Assembly (NCBI RefSeq): GCF_003248505.1
Contig: NZ_QFOA01000024.1
Location: forward strand, 1-40,526
Length of the DNA: 40,526 nucleotides
Origin: Sphingobium sp.
Lineage (GTDB): Bacteria; Pseudomonadota; Alphaproteobacteria; Sphingomonadales; Sphingomonadaceae
Direction: 5' to 3'
The position numbers were made by a program, and so were the translations under genes. Every line of letters starts with the position of its first letter. Within the stretch, counting starts at the first letter, position 1. Of this stretch, positions 16,721 through 25,794 are shown in pieces. A model generated the notes under the pieces. It saw nothing but the letters and a program-made list of their open reading frames with translations, was not told where the DNA came from and did not search any database.

Positions 16721-18729
16721 GCGTTCGCCTCCCGCTTCAGCCTGGCGAGCGCCTGTTCGCGCGGACGGCGGGCCTCGCGGTCCAGCCGCGCAACTTCTTC
16801 GGCCGGCACCTCCTCTTCGTGGATGTCGCGCCAGGCGTAGGCGACGAAAGCCAGCACCACGCCGACCAGCGCCGCGATCACCAGCCACCAGATATGCCAG
16901 ATCGCGGCAAAGCCGATCAGCGTGGAAAAGAAGGCAACGATCACGCCGGTCGCACTGCGGCGTGGTAGTTCGATCGGACGGTAATTAGGCTCCTCGGGAA
17001 ACTCCTTGCTCTCCAGTACCTTGCTCTTCAGGCACCAATAGGCCTCGTCATGCTCGACCTGCGGCAGCACCGCATAGTTGAAAAAGGCGGGCGGCGAGGG
17101 CAGCGACCATTCCAGCGTGCGCCCGTGCCAGGGATCGCCCGTTTCATCCCGGAGCCTGTCGCGCGCGCGGATCGAGACGATCAACTGGCCGACCAGCGCC
17201 GCCGTGCCCGAAACGCTCGCCATCACCCCGGCCACCATCGTCCAGAGCAAGGGTGTCCACTCCGTATCGTGGATATGCTGGAGACGGCGAGTCATCCCCT
17301 CCAGCCCGAGCCAGTACATGGGCGCAAAGACCGCCGCGAATCCCGTCAAGTGCAGCCAGAAGGCGATCTTGCCCCAGCCCTCGTGCAGGCGGAAGCCGAA
17401 GGCCTTGGGGAACCAGTAGCTATAGCCGGCAATGGCGCCGAAGATGACGCCGCCGACGATGACATTGTGGAAATGTGCAACGAGAAACATCGAATTGTGC
17501 AGCACGAAATCGGCTGGGGGCACCGCCAGTAGCACGCCCGTCATGCCGCCGATCGTGAAAACGCCGAGGAAGGCGAGGCTCCATAACATCGGCGTTTCAA
17601 AGCGGATGGTGCCGCCCCACATCGTGAAAATCCAGTTGAAGATCTTCACGCCGGTGCCGACCGCGATGACGCTGGTGGCGATGCCGAACGCCGCGTTCAC
17701 ATCCGCACCGGCGCCCATCGTGAAGAAATGATGCAGCCACACCGTAAAGCTGACGACGACGATGAACAAAGTCGCCGCCACCATTGAGCGGTAGCCGAAC
17801 AGAGGCTTGCCCGAGAAGGTTGAGAATATCTCGGAAAAGATGCCGAACGCCGGCAGGATAAGGATATATACCTCCGGGTGCCCCCAGGCCCAGATCATAT
17901 TGACGAACATCATCGGGTTGCCGCCAGCTTCATTGGTGAAGAAGTGGAAATCGAGATAGCGATCGAACGTCAGCATGGTGACGGTCGCTGTCAGGATCGG
18001 GAAGGCGGCAACTATCAGCAGGTTCGCGCCGAGTGCCGTCCAGCAGAACATCGGCATCCGCATCATCGTCATGCCGGGTGCGCGCAGCTTGACGATAGTC
18101 GTCACGAGGTTGACGCCGCTCAGCAACGTCCCGACCCCCGCGATCTGGATCGCCCAAAGATAATAATCCACACCGACACCCGGAGAATATCGCGTCTCGC
18201 TAAGCGGGGCGTAGGGCAGCCAGCCGGTGCGCGCGAATTCGCCGACGATCAAGCTGATGTTGACGAGCAGCGCGCCGCTCGCCGTGACCCAGAAGCTCAC
18301 CGCGTTCAGCGTGGGGAAGGCCACGTCGCGTGCGCCGATCTGCAAAGGCACAACGAAATTCATAAGGCCGACGAGGAAAGGCATCGCGCCGAAGAAGATC
18401 ATCAGCGTGCCATGCGCGGAGAAGATCTGGTCGTAATGGTCGGGCGGCAGGTAGCCCTGCGACGCCCCCACCGCGACCGCCTGATGCGTACGCATCATCA
18501 CGGCATCGACGAGCCCGCGGATCAGCATCAACACCGCGAGCAGGCAGTAAAGCACGCCGATCCGCTTGTGATCGACGCTGGTTATCCACTCGCGCCACAG
18601 ATAGGACAGCAGCCGCTGCTTGATCACCCACCACAGCGCCACGGCCCCGGCCGTGGCCACAAGCGCGGCCGCCGTTAGCGGCAGCGGCTCATGCAGAGGG
18701 ATCGCCGACCAGTCCAGACGCCCCAGCAT
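16717..18729 (-). CDS. cyoB: Cytochrome o ubiquinol oxidase subunit I
   Basis: This 670-residue catalytic subunit reduces O2 to water and pumps protons. The key residues fall at the same positions as in E. coli CyoB: His106 and His421 for heme b, His284 with Tyr288, His333 and His334 for CuB, and His419 for heme o. The proton-path residues Asp135 and Lys362 are present, as are the quinone-site residues Arg71, Asp75, His98 and Gln101. The enzyme should therefore be a fully competent ubiquinol oxidase. The start overlaps cyoA as TGATG. No heme O synthase (cyoE) gene lies in the window. Confidence 0.97.
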   Translation of the reverse strand: MLGRLDWSAIPLHEPLPLTAAALVATAGAVALWWVIKQRLLSYLWREWITSVDHKRIGVLYCLLAVLMLIRGLVDAVMMRTHQAVAVGASQGYLPPDHYDQIFSAHGTLMIFFGAMPFLVGLMNFVVPLQIGARDVAFPTLNAVSFWVTASGALLVNISLIVGEFARTGWLPYAPLSETRYSPGVGVDYYLWAIQIAGVGTLLSGVNLVTTIVKLRAPGMTMMRMPMFCWTALGANLLIVAAFPILTATVTMLTFDRYLDFHFFTNEAGGNPMMFVNMIWAWGHPEVYILILPAFGIFSEIFSTFSGKPLFGYRSMVAATLFIVVVSFTVWLHHFFTMGAGADVNAAFGIATSVIAVGTGVKIFNWIFTMWGGTIRFETPMLWSLAFLGVFTIGGMTGVLLAVPPADFVLHNSMFLVAHFHNVIVGGVIFGAIAGYSYWFPKAFGFRLHEGWGKIAFWLHLTGFAAVFAPMYWLGLEGMTRRLQHIHDTEWTPLLWTMVAGVMASVSGTAALVGQLIVSIRARDRLRDETGDPWHGRTLEWSLPSPPAFFNYAVLPQVEHDEAYWCLKSKVLESKEFPEEPNYRPIELPRRSATGVIVAFFSTLIGFAAIWHIWWLVIAALVGVVLAFVAYAWRDIHEEEVPAEEVARLDREARRPREQALARLKREANA

Positions 18730-19568
18730 CAGCTTTTTTCCGCATCGGTGGACGAGCGATCCTGCGGCGGCCCCGGTGCCGGAGCGACGCGTTGCATGAC
18801 GATCGCATCGAAAAGCCCTGCCTGCACGGTGGGGAAACCGCTTACCTTGCGGTTACGCTGCGGACGCGCGAGCAGCGCATAGGTCTTCGCGTTCAGCGGC
18901 GCGCCGTCCAGCGCCTTGACCTGCGCGGCCCACTCAGCAAATTTCGCCGGGGATACCGCCAGCGTATCGAAGCGCATGTCGGCGAAGCCTTCGCCGCTAT
19001 AATGGGCGGAAAGGCCCTCATAGCGTCCCGGCTCGGCAGCGAGCAGGTTCAGCTCGGTCGCCATGCCGTTCATCGTATAGACCATGCTGCCAAGGCGGGG
19101 CACGAAGAAGGCGTTCATCACGCTGGCCGACGTCAGCCGGAACCGCACGGGACGACCCACCGGCAGGACAAGCCGATTAATGGTGGCGATCCCCTGTTCC
19201 GGATAGATGAACAGCCAGCGCCAATCGAGAGAGACCACTTCCACCTGAAGCGGCGGCGCACCGCTTTCCGTCTCGATCGGCGCGGTCGGATCCAATTTGT
19301 GGGAGCCCACCCAGATGATACCGCCTAGAAACAGGATCACCAAAAGCGGAATGGACCAGACGACAAGCTCGACGCGACCGGAATAGACGAAAGTCTCGTC
19401 CCGCTGGGCATGGCGGTTATTGGCACGGAACCACCAAGCCGTTGCGATCGCCAGCAGGATCGTGGGGATCACGACTGCTAACATCACGCCCAGCGCGTTG
19501 AACAGGATCGCCCGGTTGGCGGCTGCAATAGGCCCTGCCGGGTGCAAAATCGACGATCCACCTGTCAT
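18729..19568 (-). CDS. cyoA: Cytochrome o ubiquinol oxidase subunit II
   Basis: This 279-residue subunit has two membrane helices (about 20-45 and 68-88) and a periplasmic cupredoxin-like domain with VEVVSLDWRWLFIYPEQGIA. The CuA cysteines and histidines are absent, as expected for a quinol oxidase. MNAFFVPRLGSMVYTMNGM is the family signature. The ATG at 19568 gives the usual region ILHPAGPIAAANRAIL, but no lipobox Cys or signal peptide precedes it, unlike E. coli CyoA. The open frame upstream to 19778 adds no signal sequence. A 14-codon ORF (19565-19609) overlaps the start as ATGA but has no good ribosome-binding site. Lies 253 bp downstream of the patatin gene. Confidence 0.93.
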   Translation of the reverse strand: MTGGSSILHPAGPIAAANRAILFNALGVMLAVVIPTILLAIATAWWFRANNRHAQRDETFVYSGRVELVVWSIPLLVILFLGGIIWVGSHKLDPTAPIETESGAPPLQVEVVSLDWRWLFIYPEQGIATINRLVLPVGRPVRFRLTSASVMNAFFVPRLGSMVYTMNGMATELNLLAAEPGRYEGLSAHYSGEGFADMRFDTLAVSPAKFAEWAAQVKALDGAPLNAKTYALLARPQRNRKVSGFPTVQAGLFDAIVMQRVAPAPGPPQDRSSTDAEKS

Positions 19569-19821
19569 GCCCGGCTCGCGTTCTCGCCACGAGCCAGACG
19601 GACAATCATTTTGTCGAACCGCGCGGCGGCTATCGATAGGGATGGTGGGCAGCGGCAAAGATCGGGACGTTCCAATTCGCTTCCGCGCCGCCGGGCATGC
19701 CTTGTCCATCGCGACGACTGCGCACATGCCGCCGCATATGCCGCCCCCGCCCTGTCGAGCGACCGCCATTGAATACATATCCTGGTGACCGAAACGACCG
19801 ATCGGCCTTGAACGACCATGG

Positions 19822-20850
19822 TTACGCTAACTCCGGTTCCGGTCGAGTGAGCGTAGATCGGCGCCCGAGTTCGTCGCGATGCTCCGCGAGCCAGGCATCC
19901 ATGGTGTTGTAGCCGATCCCCCGCAATTCCTGCAGTTTGGAAGCCCGCGTATCGGATTTGCTCGCGAGGTTGCGAGAGGCCAGTTCCGGCGCCGCCTGCA
20001 TCAGATGAAGGTTGATCTCCCTCAAAACGCTCAGGGGGCCAGTCACCCGAGGCGCCTCCTGCAAAGCCGCCTGCATCTCCGTCAGCGTCTTCAGGTCGCG
20101 GAGCAGGCAGGCGTTGAAACCGATGTCGCTGATCCGCCCGATCATTGCAGGAAGCGAGTGCGATACATCCTCCACCGCGAAGGGGGTAATCTGAAGTATG
20201 AGAAGATCGGTCGTGCCATCTGCCCGCAGCAACGGATCCAGAGCGGGATTGGCGGAATAGCCTCCATCCCAATGATCCTCGCCGTCAATATTGACTGCGG
20301 AAAAAAGCTCCGGCAGGCACGCAGACGCCATAAGCGCGTCGATGTCGATCTCGTTGTTATCGAACAGGCGCGGCGTGCCGTCCGCAACACGCGTGGCAGA
20401 AATGTGGAGAGGGATGGCGTTCGGCAGGCGAAGCGCGTCGAGGTCGATCGTTTCGCCAGCGATGCGGCGAAGAGCGTCCATTCCACGCACGCCCGGCACC
20501 AGCGGCAGAAAATATGGCCCAAACAATTTTGCCAGTTGCAGCGACGAGTTGATCCAAGGATCAAGAAATACGCTAGGCAACCATCTGCTATCGAGGACGC
20601 GCATCGGGGAGTAATGGGCGACGCTGTTCCACAACCGTTCCAGCCCCGCCTTCGCGCCCTCCCGCCCATCCGTGGCAAACCCTGCGACCAATGCCGCGCC
20701 ATTCAGAGCACCGGCACTTGCGCCGCTGACCGCGACGATGTCTAGATCGGCTTCGAGCAACCGTTCGAGCGCACCCCATCCATAGGCCCCGTGCGCTCCG
20801 CCGCCTTGCAGGGCGAGCGCTATCCTGGGCCTCTCTGCCACCATGCCCAC
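19822..20850 (-). CDS. Patatin-like phospholipase
   Basis: The 342-residue protein belongs to the patatin family of Ser-Asp dyad lipid hydrolases. The oxyanion motif LQGGGAHGAYGWG lies at residues 14-26, the nucleophile elbow GASAG with Ser45 at 43-47, and the Asp of the dyad at Asp195 in HWDGGYSANP. There is no signal peptide, so it is probably cytoplasmic or membrane-associated. Two starts are possible: GTG at 20850, with GGGGG about 6 nt upstream, and ATG at 20844. It faces the same way as cyoA but 253 bp separate them, so co-transcription is uncertain. Sphingomonads often carry such genes near polyhydroxyalkanoate or lipid genes. The substrate is unknown. Confidence 0.9.
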   Translation of the reverse strand: MGMVAERPRIALALQGGGAHGAYGWGALERLLEADLDIVAVSGASAGALNGAALVAGFATDGREGAKAGLERLWNSVAHYSPMRVLDSRWLPSVFLDPWINSSLQLAKLFGPYFLPLVPGVRGMDALRRIAGETIDLDALRLPNAIPLHISATRVADGTPRLFDNNEIDIDALMASACLPELFSAVNIDGEDHWDGGYSANPALDPLLRADGTTDLLILQITPFAVEDVSHSLPAMIGRISDIGFNACLLRDLKTLTEMQAALQEAPRVTGPLSVLREINLHLMQAAPELASRNLASKSDTRASKLQELRGIGYNTMDAWLAEHRDELGRRSTLTRPEPELA

Positions 20851-21167
20851 TTTGCGCCCCCTTTCATGGCGGATATGTGCACCCGGGGGTATACAAATCG
20901 CTATGTCGCTTTTTGTTGCATCGCATCAAAAATTTTTGCTGCGGGGCGGAATGTTCTGCGACGCCTTGCATAATCATAGTCTCGGCACGTAGCGGATAGT
21001 CCATAGCTCGAACCGTTTATCGACGTAGAGCCCGCCTTGACGTCCGAGATACAGGCCGTCACCCTGCGATCAAATGGCAGCCTAATGTCGCGGGGCCGGC
21101 TTGCCAGTATTTAGCAGCCCGCTTTTGGCTGCGGTGCCGATCGGCCGATGAGTATGGAGAGGTAAAG
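20851..21167. other. Divergent intergenic region between patatin and tetR
   Basis: No gene is seen in these 317 bp. The part next to the patatin start is AT-rich (around 20900-20940, including AAAAATTTTT) and probably holds its promoter. Nearer tetR are a GCAGCC/GGCTGC hairpin (21114-21132) and the palindrome described separately. Confidence 0.5.
21140..21149. promoter_or_regulatory. Candidate TetR operator
   Basis: ATCGGCCGAT is a perfect 10-bp palindrome lying just 5' of the ribosome-binding site of the tetR gene. TetR repressors usually bind such dyads in their own promoter. Short GC-rich palindromes also arise by chance, so this is tentative. Confidence 0.3.
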
Positions 21168-21806
21168 ATGTCGCAGCCGGTATCGGGCCGAATGGGTAGA
21201 CCTACCCTGGAGGAGGCCGTCGTGCTCAAGCAGCGGATCCTTGACCAAACGCTCGCCTCGATCAGGGAAAAGGGGTCGTGTGACTTCTCGGTCAATCATA
21301 TCGCTGAACTGGCCGGCGTCACCAAGCGAACGATATATCGCCACTTCCTGACCAAGGCCAACCTTATCGACGCCGTCGTCGTCCGCGAAATTGACCGGCT
21401 GCGCGACGGCCTGCTCGATGCCGACGAGGTTCGCGGTGAGGATCCTATGGCACGGCTGGAAATATGGTCCAGGATGCTGTTCGACCTTAATCTGAAAGAC
21501 GAGGCGATCGCCTTTGCCGCTTTCATCGATTTCGAGGCCAATCGCGATCCTGAAATGCGGGCACGGCAACGACAGTGGTACGCTCGCGTGGTCGAGCAGG
21601 CCGTGACCCTTATCGAAGCAGCCAAACATGTGAGCGCGATCAACGCAATGGATAGCGAGACATTGGCGGTTCTGCTGATCGATCTTCTGGGCGGCGGCAG
21701 CCACCGCCATAGATCGGCATGGGCCGGTCGCGATATCTTTGCTTCAGATGCGCAACGCGAGCATTTCGCGGTCCGCTGGAAAGCCTTCTATCTGTTGACG
21801 CGCTAG
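21168..21806 (+). CDS. TetR family transcriptional regulator
   Basis: The 212-residue protein has a TetR-type helix-turn-helix over about residues 20-65. The recognition region reads FSVNHIAELAGVTKRTIYRHFLTKANLIDAV as separate recognisable pieces, especially TKRTIYRHF. The C-terminal ligand-binding domain is helical and unrecognised. GGAGAGG precedes the ATG. It is the only plus-strand gene between the patatin and cobA genes. It could control the divergent patatin gene or the efflux pump at 11-15 kb, since TetR proteins often control such pumps. Neither target is shown by sequence. Confidence 0.9.
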   Translation: MSQPVSGRMGRPTLEEAVVLKQRILDQTLASIREKGSCDFSVNHIAELAGVTKRTIYRHFLTKANLIDAVVVREIDRLRDGLLDADEVRGEDPMARLEIWSRMLFDLNLKDEAIAFAAFIDFEANRDPEMRARQRQWYARVVEQAVTLIEAAKHVSAINAMDSETLAVLLIDLLGGGSHRHRSAWAGRDIFASDAQREHFAVRWKAFYLLTR

Positions 21807-22064
21807 CCGCGCCGACGACCTCACTTCGGCCCTGGTAAAAGCGCTTCCCCGCTGGCCGCACGCCCTATATCGGCTTGGACTCGTCCAATAATGATCCACC
21901 GCTCATATTTCGGGCAAACGATACCCGTCCGGAATGATTGGATATTAACCGGTTTATCGCACAGCGTGCGATTGACGATTGCCCAAATGGCCGATCTCCT
22001 CCTTGAAGAACAAGTGAGATCGGAACCTTGCGCCTTTTTCCACGGCCACCCGCGCACAGATGCG
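21807..22064. other. Convergent intergenic region between tetR and cobA
   Basis: No gene is seen. A short perfect hairpin ATCGCAC/GTGCGAT (21956-21972) lies between the converging stop codons, but no T-run follows on either strand. It is at most a weak bidirectional terminator. Confidence 0.35.
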
Positions 22065-22847
22065 CTAAACCGACAGCGGCATACTCGCCGATGCATCGGC
22101 TGGAACATAGATCCCCGCTATCGCTTCGCCGATCAGCAACAGCGTGGGATCGTCATCGCTGATTGTCGCTACCAAAAATGCAAGCGCCGATAGCTGCCCG
22201 CGGATCAGCCGCTCGCTCGACAGCGACACGTTGACCGCCACCATTACCGGCGTCTCGGGATCACGTCCCGCCGCAATCAGGCGTCGCGCGATCTCGCCCG
22301 CCGCGGCGCGCCCCATATAGATGCCCACCGTACCGCCCGCCTGTGCCAGCGCCTCCCAGTCCAGCGCCAATGGCTCGCCCGCCTTCAAGTGCGCCGTGAC
22401 TAAAGTCAGCCCCCGAGCCACGCCGCGCAGCGTCAAAGACGCGCTCCCGCTGGCCGCCGCAGCACTCGCCGTCGTGATGCCCGGGCAGACGCGGAACCGC
22501 ACGCCAGCCTCGCCCAGATGCGCCATCTCCTCCGCCGACCGGCCGAAGATCGACGGATCGCCGCCCTTCAAACGCACCACCCGCTGGCCCTTCTTGGCCG
22601 CCGCCAGAAGCAGATCGTTGATGCTCCCCTGCGCCCTGCTATGCCGACCGGATCGCTTGCCCACGCTTACCCGCTCGACCCGGTCGGGAATCAGGTCCAG
22701 AACGCCCGGCCCCACCAGCGCATCGTAAAAGACGATATCGGCGGCGGCGATTAGCTTCTCCGCTTTGCGGGTGAGCAGGTCCGGATCGCCCGGCCCCGCG
22801 CCCACCAGCCATACCTCACCCGGCGCAATCGTTTCATTCGGCTGCAT
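22065..22847 (-). CDS. cobA: Uroporphyrinogen-III C-methyltransferase (SUMT)
   Basis: This 260-residue enzyme methylates uroporphyrinogen III at C2 and C7 with S-adenosylmethionine to give precorrin-2, the precursor of siroheme. It carries VGAGPGDPDLLT near the N-terminus, VRLKGGDPSIFGR near residue 92 and CPGITTASAAAA near 122, all SUMT signatures. The length matches single-domain CobA, without the CysG oxidase/chelatase part. The ATG has GGAGA upstream and overlaps the end of nasA by 14 bp. Its place at the end of the nitrate operon fits supply of siroheme for NirB. Confidence 0.95.
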   Translation of the reverse strand: MQPNETIAPGEVWLVGAGPGDPDLLTRKAEKLIAAADIVFYDALVGPGVLDLIPDRVERVSVGKRSGRHSRAQGSINDLLLAAAKKGQRVVRLKGGDPSIFGRSAEEMAHLGEAGVRFRVCPGITTASAAAASGSASLTLRGVARGLTLVTAHLKAGEPLALDWEALAQAGGTVGIYMGRAAAGEIARRLIAAGRDPETPVMVAVNVSLSSERLIRGQLSALAFLVATISDDDPTLLLIGEAIAGIYVPADASASMPLSV

Positions 22848-25443
22848 GCAACGTCTCCTGATGGGTTTCCTTCAACAGATTGGCGAGCGCGGGACGGCAC
22901 GAGCCGCAATTGGTCCCCGCACCCAACGCCTGCCCGATCGCGGGCACATCGACCAACTGCCGGTCGCGGATCGCGGCGACGATCTGGTTGAGGCCGATGT
23001 CGAAACACACGCAGATGGTTGCCCCCTTGTCCGGCTGGTTGCCCGGCCCGCGTGCGGCCAGCACCGAAGCGCCCACCCCCTCCATCGACAATTGCCCGAT
23101 CAACCAGTCGCGCGAGGGCAACAGGCCCGTCCGCGTCACAATCAATATGCCCGAAAGCCTGCCGTCGCAGATAATCGCCACCCGGCGCGTGCCGCGCGTC
23201 CGATCGATCGCCTCGACCCGCTCGCCCTTGGGCAGGCTGGCCTCCAGCCACGCGGCATCGCCATTGCCCGCTACTTCGTAGAGCGCCCCGCCCGGCACCG
23301 CCACCCGTGTCGCCCACAGGCAAGGCAGCGTCACGGATATATCCCCGCGCACGATCAGGAAGCCCTTCCATTCGGTCGCCACCCGTTCGACGCTGGCAGG
23401 GGTCGATTTGAACCCCGGCTGGCCCGAATGGGGATCGACCAGCGGCTGGGGCAGCAAGCCGGTACGCCCGCCGGTCGATATCCGGTCGGTCCAGTGGATC
23501 GGGGTGAAAATCTCGCCCACCCGCTGCCCTTCGCTGATCGCAGCGCGAAAGATGCTGTCGCCCTGCGGCGTCCTCACCCGCGCAAGCTCGCCGTCGCCGA
23601 TACCCAGCGCCTCGGCATCGTGCGGATGCATCTCGACCAGCGGTTCCTCCCGATGTCGCGCCAGCTTGGGAGCCAGTCCGGTACGCGTCATCGTATGCCA
23701 TTGGTCGCGATAGCGTCCGGTATTGAGCGTCAGCGGCCAATCCTTAAGCGGACCCGGAACGTCGATCTGGCTGGTCAAGACCAGCCGCGCCTTGCCATCT
23801 GGGGTAGAAAAACCGTTGGCGAAGGGCGCTTTCCCGCCCCAGCGAAACGGCGTCATCGCATCATAAGCGTCATTGCCGATCGTTGCCCAAGCCCGCAGGT
23901 TCAACACGCGCGCGCCGTCATTCTGATAGGCCGTCAACCGCGCATGTTCCCGCCAGATTTCGGCGGGTCGATCATAAGCGAAGGCATTGCACCACCCCAT
24001 GCGCCGAGCCACTTGCGTCACGATCCACCAGTCAGGCTTCGCCTCTCCCGGCAGCGCCATGAAGGGACGCTGACGGCTGATCGTTCGGTCTGAATTGGTT
24101 ACCGTCCCGTCCTTTTCACCCCATCCAGCAGCGGGCAGGCGGACATGGGCATGGGCGCTCGTGTCGGTATCGGCAACGATATCCGAAACGACAACGAAGG
24201 GGCAGGCCTCCAGCGCTTCGCGAACGCGGCCCGCATCGGGCAGCGAGACTGCGGGGTTGGTCGCCATGATCCATAGCGCCTTGATCCGCCCTTCGCCAAT
24301 CTGTCGAAACAGGTCGACCGCCTTCAGGCCGGGCTTGGTCGCCATAGTCGGCGCTGCCCAGAAGCGCCCCACCCTTGCGACGTTGTCGGGCGCGAAATCC
24401 ATATGCGCCGCCAGCGTGGAAGCCAGGCCGCCCACCTCGCGCCCGCCCATGGCGTTGGGCTGGCCAGTAATCGAAAACGGCGCTGCGCCCGGCTTGCCGA
24501 TGCGACCGGTCGCCAGATGGACGTTGATGATCGCATTGACCTGATCGGTGCCGCGGATCGACTGGTTGATCCCCTGGCTGAACAAAGTGACGGTGCGCGG
24601 TGTCGCGGCGAACAGACGGTAGAACTGCTCCAGCAACGCCGGCGCAATGTCGCAGGTCTTGGCTGTCGTCCACAAATCATGACCGCTGCGGATATGCGGC
24701 CAGAAGTCTTCGGGCGCACTTACATGGTCCGCCATGAAAGCATGATCGATGATCCCCTTGGTCGCGCACCAAGCAAGCAGTCCGTTCATCAACGCGACGT
24801 CGGTGCCCGGCTTCACCGGGAGATGCAGGTCGGCGTCCTCGCACGTCTCGGTACGACGCGGGTCGATCACCACCAGCTTGGTACCGCGCTCCGTTCGCGC
24901 CGCCTGGATGCGCTGATACACGATCGGGTGGCACCATGCGGTGTTCGACCCGATCAGGACGATCAGGTCCGCAATATCCAGATCATCGTAGCTGGCGGGC
25001 ACCACATCTTCGCCAAAGGCGCGCATATGTCCCGCCACCGCGCTCGACATGCACAAACGGCTATTGGTGTCGATGTTCGCCGATCCGATGAAGCCTTTCA
25101 TCAGCTTGTTGGCGACATAATAATCCTCTGTCAGCAACTGGCCTGAGACATAGAAGGCGACGCTGTCGGGACCGTGTCGCGCGATCGTCTCACGAAACTT
25201 CTTCGCAACCAAGTCCAGCGCCTTGTTCCAACTCGCCCGGCGGGCGCCGATCATCGGGTAGAGCAGCCGCCCGGCAAGGCCCACCGTCTCGCCCAGATGC
25301 GTGCCCTTGGAGCAAAGCTTCCCCGCATTGGCCGGATGCGCGCCATCGCCTTCGATCACAACGGATCGCGGTGCGGTGGGCGTTGCGGATATCCCGCAGC
25401 CTACGCCGCAATAGGCACAAGTGGTGCGGATCGCTTTCACCAT
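22834..25443 (-). CDS. nasA: Assimilatory nitrate reductase catalytic subunit
   Basis: The 869-residue molybdoenzyme reduces nitrate to nitrite in the cytoplasm. Cys9, Cys12, Cys16 (CAYCGVGCG) and Cys44 bind a [4Fe-4S] cluster. Cys131 in NSRLCMSSAV is the expected molybdenum ligand. The bis-MGD-binding domains follow, ending with the molydopterin dinucleotide-binding region (about 585-690). The C-terminus adds a BFD-type [2Fe-2S] domain with Cys811, Cys813, Cys846 and Cys849, as in Klebsiella-type NasA. There is no Tat signal. It lies 13 bp after nirD with AGGGAAGG before its ATG. No separate NasC-type reductase subunit is encoded nearby, so the electron donor is not evident. Confidence 0.96.
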   Translation of the reverse strand: MVKAIRTTCAYCGVGCGISATPTAPRSVVIEGDGAHPANAGKLCSKGTHLGETVGLAGRLLYPMIGARRASWNKALDLVAKKFRETIARHGPDSVAFYVSGQLLTEDYYVANKLMKGFIGSANIDTNSRLCMSSAVAGHMRAFGEDVVPASYDDLDIADLIVLIGSNTAWCHPIVYQRIQAARTERGTKLVVIDPRRTETCEDADLHLPVKPGTDVALMNGLLAWCATKGIIDHAFMADHVSAPEDFWPHIRSGHDLWTTAKTCDIAPALLEQFYRLFAATPRTVTLFSQGINQSIRGTDQVNAIINVHLATGRIGKPGAAPFSITGQPNAMGGREVGGLASTLAAHMDFAPDNVARVGRFWAAPTMATKPGLKAVDLFRQIGEGRIKALWIMATNPAVSLPDAGRVREALEACPFVVVSDIVADTDTSAHAHVRLPAAGWGEKDGTVTNSDRTISRQRPFMALPGEAKPDWWIVTQVARRMGWCNAFAYDRPAEIWREHARLTAYQNDGARVLNLRAWATIGNDAYDAMTPFRWGGKAPFANGFSTPDGKARLVLTSQIDVPGPLKDWPLTLNTGRYRDQWHTMTRTGLAPKLARHREEPLVEMHPHDAEALGIGDGELARVRTPQGDSIFRAAISEGQRVGEIFTPIHWTDRISTGGRTGLLPQPLVDPHSGQPGFKSTPASVERVATEWKGFLIVRGDISVTLPCLWATRVAVPGGALYEVAGNGDAAWLEASLPKGERVEAIDRTRGTRRVAIICDGRLSGILIVTRTGLLPSRDWLIGQLSMEGVGASVLAARGPGNQPDKGATICVCFDIGLNQIVAAIRDRQLVDVPAIGQALGAGTNCGSCRPALANLLKETHQETLHAAE

Positions 25444-25456
25444 TACAGGCCTTCCC

Positions 25457-25789
25457 TTACGCCGCCTGCGCCGTCACCGGCCGCGCGATCCATATCCGCC
25501 CATCCTCTTCCCTCACGGCAACGGTTGGCGTGCAGCCGCTATCTGTACCCTGTGCCTCTCCGGTCCTGAGCGCGATATTCCAGTTATGCAGCGGGCAGGC
25601 GACGCTGTGTCCGTGAACGATACCTTGGGAAAGCGGCCCTTTCTTGTGCGGACATTCATTGACCAGCGCGAAGACCCGATCGTCGCCGGTGCGGAACACC
25701 GCGATCTCCTTCTCCCTGCCAACCTGCACTGTACGCGCGCCGCGCTTCGGAATGTCGGCGATCGTGCCGATGTCGATCCAATCTGTCAT
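25457..25789 (-). CDS. nirD: Nitrite reductase [NAD(P)H] small subunit
   Basis: This 110-residue Rieske-like protein is the small subunit of the assimilatory siroheme nitrite reductase. From the ATG at 25789 it keeps Cys46, His48, Cys65 and His68 (NECPHKKGPLSQG and ACPLHNW), so it probably still binds a [2Fe-2S] cluster. Many NirD proteins have lost these ligands. The ATG has GGAG 8 nt upstream. An alternative GTG at 25798 overlaps the nirB stop as GTGA but has poorer spacing. It is co-transcribed with nirB and nasA. Confidence 0.93.
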   Translation of the reverse strand: MTDWIDIGTIADIPKRGARTVQVGREKEIAVFRTGDDRVFALVNECPHKKGPLSQGIVHGHSVACPLHNWNIALRTGEAQGTDSGCTPTVAVREEDGRIWIARPVTAQAA

Positions 25790-25794
25790 GTCGT

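Noticed and set aside
19565..19609. 14-codon ORF before cyoA as a regulatory leader peptide
   Set aside because: It lacks a ribosome-binding site and any codon bias suggesting attenuation. Reported only as an oddity of the cyoA start.
22765..24093. 442-codon plus-strand open frame
   Set aside because: It is antisense to nasA and the start of cobA, both of which have complete catalytic motifs. No family resemblance is seen.
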